From NCBI GenBank assembly GCA_035278025.1, contig DATEJK010000193.1:1-64000 (forward strand): a stretch of DNA of 64,000 nucleotides. The letters are read 5' to 3'. Shown here in pieces: positions 42,650 to 51,322 of this stretch. The notes beneath the pieces are model-generated. The model ran no database searches, had not been told where the DNA came from, and saw nothing but the letters and a program-made list of their open reading frames with translations. The first letter of the stretch is position 1, and the number at the start of each line of letters is the position of its first letter. Origin of the DNA: JAICWP01 sp035278025. GTDB lineage: Bacteria > Acidobacteriota > Terriglobia > Terriglobales > Acidobacteriaceae. The position numbers were made by a program, and so were the translations under genes.

Positions 42650-43249
42650 ATGCAGGCGATCAACATTCCGGCAGCGGAAATCTACTACGAGGCTGACTTC
42701 CTCTCTTTGGATGAATCAAACAGTCTTCTTACTGCTTTGCTCAACAAGTGCGCCTGGAAACGCCGGAATACATCTTTCGGTTATCCGGTGCCGCGCGACG
42801 AGGCTTACTACGGCGATCCGGGCACGGATTACACCTATTCCCGGCGGGAGTACAGGCCGCTGGCATGGATACCGGAACTGCTTTCCCTGAAAGCTCGCGT
42901 TGAAGGAGCCACGCCGCGCTCCGCCTACACCAATTTGGCGTTGCCGGCGCTCGGCTACAACGCCGTGCTCTGCAACCTTTATCGCGACGGCAATGACAGT
43001 GTTGGCCTGCACGCCGATGGAGAACCCGAAATGGGGCCTGTAATCGCCTCTGTCAGCCTGGGCGCGGAACGCCTTTTTCGACTCAGGAGTAAAAGCGGTT
43101 ACGTTGTATTCTCGGAACGTTTGCCTGCCGGCAGCCTGTTAATCATGGCTGGAGAAACCCAGAAGAACTTCAAGCATGAAGTGCCTAAAGAGCCGCGGGT
43201 CGCCCAGCCCCGCATTAATCTCACCTTCCGTCACATCGCACACAAATAG
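42650..43249 (+). CDS. AlkB-like 2-oxoglutarate/Fe(II) dioxygenase
   Basis: 199 residues from the ATG at 42650; the frame extends to a TTG at 42593 but without conserved sequence. Family AlkB proteins oxidatively remove methyl groups from DNA or RNA bases. The iron ligands are visible: His121-x-Asp123 (GLHADGEPE) and His176 (FKHEV), and the 2-oxoglutarate-binding Arg188 in PRINLTFR. Substrate-loop residues FGYPVPRDEAYYG precede them. Length matches single-domain AlkB/ALKBH2-type proteins. No Ada gene is nearby. Confidence 0.9.
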   Translation: MQAINIPAAEIYYEADFLSLDESNSLLTALLNKCAWKRRNTSFGYPVPRDEAYYGDPGTDYTYSRREYRPLAWIPELLSLKARVEGATPRSAYTNLALPALGYNAVLCNLYRDGNDSVGLHADGEPEMGPVIASVSLGAERLFRLRSKSGYVVFSERLPAGSLLIMAGETQKNFKHEVPKEPRVAQPRINLTFRHIAHK

Positions 43250-43271
43250 ACAACCACCGGGTTTGTACAGC

Positions 43272-43320
43272 TTGACAGCCCACTGGAGCCGAGGCTATCG
43301 TCAGGTCTAGATTATCTAGA
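43272..43320 (+). promoter_or_regulatory. Promoter and palindromic operator of the PadR-ADOP operon
   Basis: TTGACA (43272-43277), 18 bases, TATCGT (43296-43301), followed at once by TCTAGA-TTA-TCTAGA (43306-43320). The palindrome sits over the expected transcription start, as for a self-repressing PadR regulator. Confidence 0.5.
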
Positions 43321-43336
43321 GGAGGGAGGGGAACCG

Positions 43337-43681
43337 ATGGCCGCAAAGTCCACGGAACTAGTCCAGGGCACGCTGGACATGCTCATCCTGAAGACTCTTG
43401 CCCTGGAGGCCCTGCATGGCTACGGTATCGGCTTGCGCATCCAGCAGATCAGCCGTGGTGTGTTCCAGGTCAATCCCGGCTCGCTGTTCCCCGCCTTCCG
43501 CCGACTGGAACGGCAGGGACTGATCAAGGCCGAATGGCGGGCCAGCGAGAACAACCGGCGCGCCAAGTACTACGCCCTCACCGAGCGGGGCCGTAAGAAG
43601 CTCAAACGCGAAACCCGGGAGTGGGAAACGCAAACCGCGGCGATTGCTCGAATTCTGGCGGCTGTGCCGGGAGAACTCTAA
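43337..43681 (+). CDS. PadR-family transcriptional regulator
   Basis: 114 residues, strong site GAGGAGGGAGGGG upstream. PadR winged-helix domain: LVQGTLDMLILKTLALEALHGYGI, the wing region NPGSLFPAFRRLERQGLI and ENNRRAKYYALTERGRK. This short type is the one regularly placed directly before acidobacterial ADOP permeases. Its stop codon overlaps the permease start by one base, so it likely controls that operon, probably through the TCTAGA palindrome upstream. Confidence 0.93.
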   Translation: MAAKSTELVQGTLDMLILKTLALEALHGYGIGLRIQQISRGVFQVNPGSLFPAFRRLERQGLIKAEWRASENNRRAKYYALTERGRKKLKRETREWETQTAAIARILAAVPGEL

Positions 43682-46380
43682 TGCGCCTGGTGCGAAGCCT
43701 GAGCGCTGGGATTCGGCGCCTGCTCCGTAAACAGGCAAGCGAACAGGAACTACGAGAGGAGCTCCGGGGCTATTTGGAGGCAGCTGCCGCGGACAAGGTG
43801 CGCGCCGGAATGGACGAAAAGCAGGCGTGGCGGGCGGCACGCCTGGAACTGGGCAGCACCGAAGCGATCAAGGAGGAGGTTCGGGGCGTCGGCTGGGAAA
43901 ATCTGCTCGACACATGCGGGAAGGATATTCACTACGCATTTCGTGCCCTGCGCAAGAGTCCGGGGTTCACCATCGTTGCCGTGCTTACCTTGGCGCTCGG
44001 CATTGGCGCCAACGCATCGCTGTTCAGTGTGGTAGATACAGTACTGCTGCAGCCTCTGCCCTTCAAGAATCCATCGCGGCTGATGATGTTGTTTGAGGGC
44101 CTGCCGCAGATCGGTTCTCCCAAAATTCCCTTCTCCGCGCCTGACTTCACCTTGGTAAGCCGTGACCAGAAATCCTTTGAGTCGGTCGGCGCTATCCAGG
44201 ATAAGGAATTTGAACTCTCCGGCCACGGTGAAGCCGACCGCATTATCGGAGCCCGGGTTTCGGCCTCTATTTTTCCCATGCTGGGAGTCGCCCCTGCCCT
44301 GGGCCGATTCTTCCGGCCGGAAGAAGACGCTCCCGGGCAGAATGTGGCTGTGCTCAGCTATGGACTGTGGCAGCGGCGCTATGGCGGGCGGACGGACATT
44401 GTAGGCAAAACCATCGAACTCGATCGCCAGCCCTACACCGTGATTGGGATAATGCCCAAACATTTCCTATTCCCCCTGCCCGGCCCTGCCGCCAACTTTC
44501 TGCCCGCAGCCCTCTGGGTGCCGATGGCGTTTACAACGGCGGAATTGCAGGGCTGGGGCAAGCGCTACGACCTGAGCGTATTCGCCCGCCTGCGCCCGGG
44601 CGTCAGCTTGTCGCAGGCACGAAGCGAGGGACTGGCGCTGGGAGCGACCCTGGAGGCGCGATATCCCCAGGATATTCTCAAGGACTTTTATGGCGCGCGG
44701 CTGGTGGTACCGGTATTTCCCTGGCACGCGGAGGTGACGGGACCGGTGCGGCCGCTGCTGCTGGTGCTGATGGCGGCGGTCGGGCTGGTGCTGCTGATCG
44801 CCTGCGCCAACGTGGCCACCCTGCTGGTATCGCGGGCCGCGGCGCGGCAGCGAGAAATCGCTGTCCGCCGGGCTCTGGGCGCCACCCGGGCCCGGCTTCT
44901 GCGGCAACTCCTTACCGAAAGCCTCCTGCTGGCACTGGTGGGAGGAGGGATAGGGCTCCTCTTTGCCTTTTGGGGCAGGGACATGCTGCTGGCGCTGGCC
45001 CCGGCGGATATTCCCCTGCCGCCGGATGTGAGGTTTGGCGCCAGTGTGTTGTTGTTTGTGCTGGGAGTGTCCTGCCTGACCGCGCTCCTCTTCGGCCTGG
45101 CGCCTGCCTGGTACACGAGTGCCGGGGCGGTGCAGCAGTGGCTGCAGGAGGGAGGACGCAGCCGGACTTCAGGCCGCACACATCATCGTCTGCAAAACAC
45201 CTTTGTGGCCGTGCAGTTTGGCCTGTCGCTGGTCTTGCTGATCGCCGCCGGCCTGCTGATCCGCAGTTTCGGAAAATTGCTGAACACCGACTTGGGCTTT
45301 CAACCCGACCACGTGCTCGCCATGGAGGTTCCCCTTCCGGCAACGGCCTATTCTCAGGCATCACAAATTCGCAATCTTTATCAACGGTTGGCCGAAGAGG
45401 CTCCTAACCTGCCGGGCGTGAAGGCAGCCGGCATGGCCGATGATTTGCCTCTGCAAGCGGCGGTTTTCCACACCCTCGAGATCGAAGGCCGGCCACAGGT
45501 GGGGAAGCCGCCGGCAGTCGCCGAAACCTGGGTGTTGGGCGACTATCTACAAACCATGCGCATTCCGCTCGTCGCCGGCCGTCTCTTTAAGCGGCAGGAC
45601 GGTCGCAATTCACCTCCGGTGGTGATCATCAGCCAGGCAATGGCCAAAGAGTACTGGCCCGGGCAGAACCCCATCGGCAAGCGCCTGCGACACGAAGAAA
45701 ATCAGCCCTGGATGACAGTGGTGGGGGTGGTCGGCGATATTAACGATGGCCCTGTAAACCGGCCCCGCCAGCCCCACATCTACACACCTTTTCTGCAGCT
45801 CGGCGACGCTCTGATTACTGAAAACGTGATCGGGGTGGCTCGCTCCATGAATCTGGCGCTGCGCACTCAGTCGGACCCGGCTTCCCTGTCCTCGGAGGTA
45901 GTTGACCAAATCCATTCCCTCGATCCCGACCTGGCGGTTGCCAATATTACGACCATGCCGCAGGTGATCTCCTCTTCACTCGCGGGTCCGCGGTTCAACG
46001 CTTCTTTGCTGGGTTTGTTTGCCGGCTTTGCGCTGTTCCTCTCGGCAGTCGGAATTTACGGCGTGCTGGCTTTCGCCGTCACCCAGCGGCGGCACGAAAT
46101 CGGCATCCGCATGGCCCTGGGCGCCCAGCCTCGTCATGTGCTCGGCTTTGTGCTGGCCTGGGGAACGCGCGTGGCCTGTATGGGGGCAGTATTTGGCGTT
46201 GTGGCGGCGCTCGCGCTTACCCGCCTGATGAAAGGTTTGCTTTACGGCGTAGCTGCGACCGACCCCATTACCTTTGCCGGCGTCACGCTGCTTCTGCTCG
46301 CGGTCGCCGTGCTGGCCTCTTTCCTCCCCGCGCGCCGCGCCACCAAAGTGGATCCCATGGTAGCGTTGCGCTGCGAATAG
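43681..46380 (+). CDS. ADOP-type ABC permease (acidobacterial duplicated orphan permease)
   Basis: 899 residues from the ATG at 43681 (the longer frame from 43621 overlaps padR). An N-terminal charged segment (RKQASEQELREELRGYLEAAA, GMDEKQAWRAARLELGS) typical of ADOP proteins precedes a duplicated MacB-core plus FtsX unit: helix GFTIVAVLTLALGIGANASLF, first FtsX block (QREIAVRRALGATRARLLRQ), second MacB core, second FtsX block (RRHEIGIRMALGAQPRHVLG). ADOP families lack a cognate ATPase gene, as here. They are found in large copy numbers in Acidobacteriota. Function unknown. Confidence 0.95.
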   Translation: MRLVRSLSAGIRRLLRKQASEQELREELRGYLEAAAADKVRAGMDEKQAWRAARLELGSTEAIKEEVRGVGWENLLDTCGKDIHYAFRALRKSPGFTIVAVLTLALGIGANASLFSVVDTVLLQPLPFKNPSRLMMLFEGLPQIGSPKIPFSAPDFTLVSRDQKSFESVGAIQDKEFELSGHGEADRIIGARVSASIFPMLGVAPALGRFFRPEEDAPGQNVAVLSYGLWQRRYGGRTDIVGKTIELDRQPYTVIGIMPKHFLFPLPGPAANFLPAALWVPMAFTTAELQGWGKRYDLSVFARLRPGVSLSQARSEGLALGATLEARYPQDILKDFYGARLVVPVFPWHAEVTGPVRPLLLVLMAAVGLVLLIACANVATLLVSRAAARQREIAVRRALGATRARLLRQLLTESLLLALVGGGIGLLFAFWGRDMLLALAPADIPLPPDVRFGASVLLFVLGVSCLTALLFGLAPAWYTSAGAVQQWLQEGGRSRTSGRTHHRLQNTFVAVQFGLSLVLLIAAGLLIRSFGKLLNTDLGFQPDHVLAMEVPLPATAYSQASQIRNLYQRLAEEAPNLPGVKAAGMADDLPLQAAVFHTLEIEGRPQVGKPPAVAETWVLGDYLQTMRIPLVAGRLFKRQDGRNSPPVVIISQAMAKEYWPGQNPIGKRLRHEENQPWMTVVGVVGDINDGPVNRPRQPHIYTPFLQLGDALITENVIGVARSMNLALRTQSDPASLSSEVVDQIHSLDPDLAVANITTMPQVISSSLAGPRFNASLLGLFAGFALFLSAVGIYGVLAFAVTQRRHEIGIRMALGAQPRHVLGFVLAWGTRVACMGAVFGVVAALALTRLMKGLLYGVAATDPITFAGVTLLLLAVAVLASFLPARRATKVDPMVALRCE

Positions 46381-46553
46381 CTTTTTTTAAGAAATGCGCG
46401 AATAACCAGTGCCGAATGTTCGCCTGGTTTTTGCGCGCTGAGGGCTGCAGCCGCTTGCTTCTTTTTCGAGAGATCTCACCCGCGGCGGAAAAGTTGTGTC
46501 AATCGTCCCAGCCAAAACATCCATATTGCAAGTTCAAGGTGAGGAGGGATGGC

Positions 46554-47447
46554 ATGAGCCCGCAGGTCCGGCATTTTTCCATGGTGCAGATGGATGTTTT
46601 CTCGGCCAAGCCATTGGAGGGCAATCCACTAGCGGTTTTCCCAGACGCTCGGGGCTTGAGCGACGCTGAAATGCAGGCTGTGGCCAAGGAGATGAACCTG
46701 TCGGAAACCACCTTTATTCTGCCCCGAGACTTGGGCGTGCAGCGGGAACGCGGCGTTCACGTAAGGATCTTCACGGTCAGCGAGGAGTTGCCGTTTGCCG
46801 GCCATCCCACGCTCGGCACTGCTTTTGTGCTCCGGGGAAGGAGCGGTGCATCTGAGGTTGCGCTTGACCTGAAAGTGGGCAAAATACCGGTGCGCTTTGA
46901 AGCTCACGACGGCCAGCCGGTCTTCGGTGAAATGCGGCAGCGCGATCCGGAGTTGGGCGAGACGCACGACCGCCAAGCGGTGGCGGATGCCACCGGAGTT
47001 CCCCCGGAGGAGATTGCCGACGACGTGCCCATTCAAACTGTCTCCACCGGCGTTCCCTTCATCATTGTTCCCCTGCGCTCGCTGGCCGCGGCTCAGCGCA
47101 TGAAAGCGGACTGGCAGCGGGGAGCCGAATACCTGCGTCGCAACGAGGGACAGTTTTTCTATCTGGTCTGCCGGGAAACGGTGGACCGGAGCGCCCGCCT
47201 GCACGCGCGCATGTTCTTCTACAACGGCGAAGACCCGGCCACGGGGTCGGCGGCAGGTTGCGCGGCCGCCTGGATGGCGGCGCATGGCGTGGCCAAGCCA
47301 GGCGAGCGCGTGCTCATTGAGCAGGGCGTAGAAATGGGGCGTCCCAGCCGCATTTTTGTCCGCGCCGATAAGGACGGTAACCGGGTAGTCAATGTGCGCG
47401 TCGGTGGAAATGCGGTGGAAGTTTTGCGCGGCGAAGTGGTTCTGTGA
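46554..47447 (+). CDS. PhzF-family isomerase/epimerase-like protein
   Basis: 297 residues from the ATG at 46554 (GAGGAGGG upstream); the frame runs further up but without conserved sequence. Double hot-dog-like PhzF fold: VQMDVFSAKPLEGNPLAVFPDA, the catalytic Glu51 in NLSETTF, HPTLGTAFVL and GEDPATGSAAGC. PhzF itself isomerises a phenazine precursor; most members outside such clusters have unknown substrates, and no phenazine genes are here. Confidence 0.92.
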   Translation: MSPQVRHFSMVQMDVFSAKPLEGNPLAVFPDARGLSDAEMQAVAKEMNLSETTFILPRDLGVQRERGVHVRIFTVSEELPFAGHPTLGTAFVLRGRSGASEVALDLKVGKIPVRFEAHDGQPVFGEMRQRDPELGETHDRQAVADATGVPPEEIADDVPIQTVSTGVPFIIVPLRSLAAAQRMKADWQRGAEYLRRNEGQFFYLVCRETVDRSARLHARMFFYNGEDPATGSAAGCAAAWMAAHGVAKPGERVLIEQGVEMGRPSRIFVRADKDGNRVVNVRVGGNAVEVLRGEVVL

Positions 47448-47700
47448 AATGCGCGCGACTTTCTTGCCTGTGGCAGAGAGTAAAATCGCGGATTTTTATT
47501 TCTTCTCCGGATAAGAGAAAAAAATCATCGCATCGCCTGCTATTGTCTTCTGCGGCACTTTACAAGTGAGGTTCCCGCCTTTAGGATTCAGTTCACCCGC
47601 AACAACCAGGTTCGCAGTTAAAAGCGATGTTCAGCCGGCCCGATGTTCTCCGTCAGCAATGACGCCGAGCGCCGATTCCGAATAGAGTTCAGACAGGACC
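47448..47700. other. Spacer, no gene seen
   Basis: 253 bases before the receiver gene. It holds a T-rich/A-rich stretch (47495-47527: ATTTTTATTTCTTCTC then GAGAAAAAAATC) that could pair weakly. No clear promoter was assigned. Confidence 0.35.
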
Positions 47701-48108
47701 ATGAAGCCCAAACGGACCATTCTCTGCGTAGACGACAACGAACAATCGCTCTCCATTCGCAAGGTTATGCTGGAAACGCGCGGCTATCGCGTCATCGCGT
47801 GCAACAACGCGCAGGAAGCCCTGCAGCATTTTCGCCAGGGCGGCGTGGACCTGGTACTGACTGATCTCGTGATGCCGGGCGTGGACGGAACGCGGCTTAT
47901 TGACGAGGTCAAGAGCGTTTCGCCGGAGACTCCCACCATCCTGTTCTCGGGGAAGATCCGCATTTATGATCGGGACACGCGGGCGGACGTCTTTTTGCCC
48001 AAGGGAATGTACGCGCCTGCGGAGCTGCTGGAGCGAATCCGCGTGTTGCTGATACGCAAGCGCGGTCCCAAGCGGCCGATGCAGCGCCCGGTGGTGATGG
48101 CGGGATGA
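47701..48108 (+). CDS. Single-domain response regulator (CheY-like receiver)
   Basis: 135 residues. A receiver domain alone with the full acidic pocket: Asp-Asp in CVDDNE, phospho-acceptor Asp in LTDLVMPG, Ser in ILFSGK and Lys in LPKGMY. The C-terminus ends in a basic RKRGPKRPMQRP tail. No output domain and no adjacent kinase. It likely passes a signal to a partner protein. Confidence 0.9.
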   Translation: MKPKRTILCVDDNEQSLSIRKVMLETRGYRVIACNNAQEALQHFRQGGVDLVLTDLVMPGVDGTRLIDEVKSVSPETPTILFSGKIRIYDRDTRADVFLPKGMYAPAELLERIRVLLIRKRGPKRPMQRPVVMAG

Positions 48109-48113
48109 CACGC

Positions 48114-48213
48114 ATTGTAATTGGATAATTTAGCTATTGTGTAATTGGGCCTGAAGGGGCCAGGTTGTGAGTAGCTGCCGTCGCTTTTAATTGCACAGTT
48201 ACACAATTACTCA
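48114..48213. repeat. TAATTGG/CAATTA intergenic word repeat
   Basis: GTAATTGGATAATTTAGC and GTGTAATTGGG near 48117-48151, then ACAGTTACACAATTACTCAA near 48195-48214, are inverted copies of each other. The same words occur downstream of pyrH at 9474-9506. Confidence 0.5.
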
Positions 48214-48570
48214 ATGTTACGCCTGCTCATTAACTGGCTGCTGAGCGCGCTGGCCCTCCTGATTGTGGCCCGCGTGGTGCCTGGCTTTCACGTTACTGGC
48301 TTTGGAGCGGCTTTGTGGGCGGTCATCGTTATCGGCCTAGTGAACGCCACTCTCGGGCTATTCCTCAAATTGATTACCCTCCCTTTGACTATCCTCACCT
48401 TGGGCATCTTCTGGTTCATTATCAATGCGCTCATGCTGGAATTGGCTTCAGCGTTCGTCCCCGGATTCCGCATAACCAGCTTCGGCGCGGCTTTCATCGG
48501 CGCCATCGTCCTGATGCTGGTGAATATGTTTCTGAAGTGGCTGGTGCGCCCCGCTCCGCGCCAGTACTGA
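48214..48570 (+). CDS. Phage-holin family 4 superfamily membrane protein (YvlD-like)
   Basis: 118 residues with four membrane helices. The family repeats PGFxITxFGAAxxxAxxxxxxN in both halves are present (VPGFHVTGFGAALWAVIVIGLVN and VPGFRITSFGAAFIGAIVLMLVN). Despite the name this is a chromosomal membrane protein of unknown function, not a sign of prophage. Confidence 0.9.
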   Translation: MLRLLINWLLSALALLIVARVVPGFHVTGFGAALWAVIVIGLVNATLGLFLKLITLPLTILTLGIFWFIINALMLELASAFVPGFRITSFGAAFIGAIVLMLVNMFLKWLVRPAPRQY

Positions 48571-48670
48571 CCTTGAGGATGGATTTCACCACGTGCTAGA
48601 AGGATGCAGCAATGGAAGTTCTCCAGGGTGGCCGCCTGGAGCATAATGGCCGTAAGTGCAGGAGACGATT

Positions 48671-48888
48671 ATGCGGCCAGCTCTAGTGGCCCAGCTGGAC
48701 GCCATCTACAACCGGCAGAAAGAGCAAGCCTTCGCCAAGGCCGCCCGGCAGCGGAATGCCGGGGCATGCTGTAGATCGCACAGTTCGAGAAGGAGGACGG
48801 ACCCGCCGCAACCATCTCACGCATCCGCCGCATGCTCGCTACCGCCAAGCAGCGCCTCGCCGTCATGAGCGCTCAGGCTACCCGCTAG
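48671..48888 (+). pseudogene. Broken small gene
   Basis: An ATG at 48671 (MRPALVAQLDAIYNRQKEQAF) opens a helical coding-like stretch that degenerates near 48765. A second coding-like stretch in another frame, ending at the TAG at 48888, reads AQFEKEDGPAATISRIRRML and then a charged helix. A TAG at 48772 interrupts that frame. A frameshift plus a nonsense change in one small helical protein would explain both parts. Weak evidence. Confidence 0.3.
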
Positions 48889-49931
48889 CTGCGGATCATC
48901 TCCGCTACCTGCCGCAGGGTGGCCACCGATTCCGCCGGCAGCTGTCCGCTTGTATCTGGCGAGAGATTCAGCAGCAGGTTGGCGTTGCGGTCCATGCACT
49001 CACGATAATCCTGCGCAATCGCCTCCGCCGGCTGCATCTTGAAGCCGGGGCGCCAGAACCAGCTGTTCATGGGCGGCATGGGTTTGTAGGGCGGGCCGGA
49101 GGGGATCCAGCTTTCAAAGGGCATGTAGTACTGCTTGCCTTCGAACGTTACCTGCGGGGCATGGCCGCCCGCCGGCGGCAGGCAGTCTTCGCCGTTAATA
49201 ACGTCCGTAGGCCAGCTGGCGGGCTCGCAGACGCGCCCCTGGTTGCGCCGGCTCTGGTAGTACGCCTGGTTCATCACGACGATGCAATTCGGACTGTAAC
49301 TTTTGATCAGCCGGTACAGCTCCCAGCGCTGCTGCGGGGAGATCTTCCAGGTGATGTCGAGCAGCTGGTAAAAGGTGTTGCGGTACCGCGAATGCAATTC
49401 GGTCAGCTGCTGCTTGATCAGGCCGTAATACTTATCGCCGACCGGCGCGCCCCAGTCGAACTTGCCTTCGTTGTGCGGGTCTAGAATGCAGTAGTAAAAG
49501 CCCGGTCGCAAGCCGTATTCGCGGCAGGCGGCCACAAACGCCGCCACCACATCGGTCTTGTTGCCGCTGGCGGCCACGTCATAGTCGTAGTTCTTTGAAT
49601 TCCACAGGCAGAATCCCGACATATGCTTGGCGGTAAGCACCGCGTAGCGCGCGCCCAGGTCATGGGCCACGCGGATCCACTGCCGTACGTCCAGGTGAGT
49701 GGGATTGTAGGTGGAGGCCGGCACCGAACCGGTCTCGTAGTCGTTTCCAGTGAAGGTATTCATGCTGAAGTGATAGGAGACCCCGAAGCGCAGGCGCTCG
49801 TACTCGGCCAGGGCCTGGGTGCGAAGCGTGGCGGGGCCGGTGGTTTCAGCCGAGGACAAGGGCGAGCGCAGGACCAGCGCTCCCGCAGCGGCGGCCATAC
49901 TCTTCAGACAGTCACGTCGAGTGGGCGGCAT
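48885..49931 (-). CDS. Exported alpha-L-fucosidase-like protein, GH29
   Basis: 348 residues. The twin-arginine-like start RRDCLKS followed by a hydrophobic stretch suggests Tat export. The GH29 fold is seen in RFGVSYHFSMNTFTGNDYE, the LTAKHMSGFCLWNSK segment (His103) and FYQLLDITWKI, where Asp192 takes the position of the nucleophile. The catalytic acid is not obvious and no CBM is attached. Likely removes fucose from plant or microbial glycans. It is alone. Confidence 0.85.
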   Translation of the reverse strand: MPPTRRDCLKSMAAAAGALVLRSPLSSAETTGPATLRTQALAEYERLRFGVSYHFSMNTFTGNDYETGSVPASTYNPTHLDVRQWIRVAHDLGARYAVLTAKHMSGFCLWNSKNYDYDVAASGNKTDVVAAFVAACREYGLRPGFYYCILDPHNEGKFDWGAPVGDKYYGLIKQQLTELHSRYRNTFYQLLDITWKISPQQRWELYRLIKSYSPNCIVVMNQAYYQSRRNQGRVCEPASWPTDVINGEDCLPPAGGHAPQVTFEGKQYYMPFESWIPSGPPYKPMPPMNSWFWRPGFKMQPAEAIAQDYRECMDRNANLLLNLSPDTSGQLPAESVATLRQVAEMIRS

Positions 49932-50022
49932 TTAGCACTTTGCGTTTCGTCCCTGGACCGTGTTCTGGCGCGCCAGCAACACTCGTTGCCGGCTAAATAC
50001 CAATTGCCAACTGCTGCCTTTC

Positions 50023-50808
50023 TCACACGCATGCATTCGCCTTATTCGACCATTCAAGCTGCACGGTGTAGTTGCCCAGCTTCTTGGTCTTCCAGGCGCA
50101 GATGTCGCCAATCTCCCCGTTGGCATCGTCGTACCAGCCCTGCCCGGGAACGGGATCCGTGATGGCCTCGCATAATTCGTGCGAAGTGGTGGTGGTGAGC
50201 GCGTCGAGCACGCTCATTCCACCGGTGCAGCCCTGGCAATTGGGGTAAGGCATGACGGCGTAGAACGTGTTCCCGCCAATGTCGTTGTGGTAGCCGCAGA
50301 AGGCTTGGCAGGAGGCGCTGCCGCCCTGCACCACTTTTACCCCCGGCGGGAAAAACAGAAAATAAAGCACGTTCGGGCCAGGCTTGGGCAGCGCCGAATT
50401 ATTGGCTATCTCTTGTTGCAAAAATTGTTGGATGGCGCTGTCATGAACGGTGGAAGCCACCGCCGGGGTGGTGATGGTGAGGCTGCCGGTGCGCTTACCG
50501 TGGCCGATTTTCTGTGCGGCCACGCTGTACTCCGCCAACTGGTCCATGAGCGCGCTAGTCAGGACGAAATCGAAGAACTGATTGATCTCGGGAATCTGCG
50601 CGCTTTGCGGCGCCTGCTGCCAGGCCGAGCCCCAGAAAATCACGAAGACCTCGGCAGCCTTGATCAGGGGTCCGTTTCGGTACGTGAGTTGTGGGCCTGC
50701 CGCTGCCGCCAGCGGTTTACGCACCTCCTCAGGAACGTGCAAGGGAACAATTTTGATGGAATCGCCGTGCCGCAACATGGGCTTGCGGGCAGATTTCTGG
50801 CTGGGCAT
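50023..50808 (-). CDS. Protein with HExxE metalloprotease-like motif
   Basis: 261 residues, GAGGAG upstream of the ATG at 50808. No signal peptide is visible. A motif SHELCEAITDP (His210, Glu211, Glu214) is followed by GWYDDANGEIGDICAW (Asp235). This is the HExxE...GEIGD pattern shared by plant EXORDIUM/PHI-1-like proteins and by many bacterial proteins that carry no function. Cys residues (CQAFCGY, CQGC) could make disulfides. A zinc-dependent hydrolase is possible, but no activity is established. Confidence 0.6.
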   Translation of the reverse strand: MPSQKSARKPMLRHGDSIKIVPLHVPEEVRKPLAAAAGPQLTYRNGPLIKAAEVFVIFWGSAWQQAPQSAQIPEINQFFDFVLTSALMDQLAEYSVAAQKIGHGKRTGSLTITTPAVASTVHDSAIQQFLQQEIANNSALPKPGPNVLYFLFFPPGVKVVQGGSASCQAFCGYHNDIGGNTFYAVMPYPNCQGCTGGMSVLDALTTTTSHELCEAITDPVPGQGWYDDANGEIGDICAWKTKKLGNYTVQLEWSNKANACV

Positions 50809-50888
50809 AGTTCTCCTCAGCTTACCAATCTCCAGCCTGGGGGGTTTTGATCATCATACGCGGGTTTCTGCGTGGCGGTGAGCGGGGC

Positions 50889-50915
50889 AAAAAAAACGGG
50901 CGGCCAAAGCCGCCC
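50889..50915 (-). terminator. Rho-independent terminator of the cold-shock gene
   Basis: On the minus strand GGGCGGC/GCCGCCC (arms 50909-50915 and 50898-50904) with a 4-base loop, then eight T (50896-50889). Confidence 0.88.
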
Positions 50916-50935
50916 TGTTCTTCAGGACACCGGCA

Positions 50936-51136
50936 TTAGAGAACCTGGACGTTCTCTGCCTGCCAGCCCTTTTGGCCCTTTACCACGCTAAATTGGACCT
51001 GCTGGCCTTCCTGCAGGCTGCGAAAACCGCTCGACTGGATAGCCGAGAAGTGCACAAATACGTCTTCGCCGTTCTGCCGGCTGATGAACCCGTAACCCTT
51101 AGCATCGTTGAACCACTTAACCGTACCTTGTTCCAT
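50936..51136 (-). CDS. Cold-shock-domain protein
   Basis: 66 residues from the ATG at 51136 (MEQGTVKWFNDAKGYGFISR); the frame continues upstream without conservation. The single CSD has both RNA-binding motifs: KGYGFISR (RNP1) and VFVHFSAI (RNP2). It binds single-stranded RNA and DNA and works as an RNA chaperone. Cold inducibility cannot be told from the sequence. An exported-protein gene lies upstream on the same strand, separated by 186 bases. Confidence 0.95.
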   Translation of the reverse strand: MEQGTVKWFNDAKGYGFISRQNGEDVFVHFSAIQSSGFRSLQEGQQVQFSVVKGQKGWQAENVQVL

Positions 51137-51322
51137 GGTGTTGCTTTTCTCTCTTATTTTGAATTTGCGCTGAATCAAGAAAGTACTAAAGGCAGGTAAT
51201 GCTTCGGCAGGTTACTGCTTCAGGCAGAACGCGCTTAGACCGTTTCCGTTCAATCGCTAGACATAGGATGCCCGGAAACCGGCAAGGATGCAAGCCCTAT
51301 CAGCATCGTCAACAGTGCCGGG

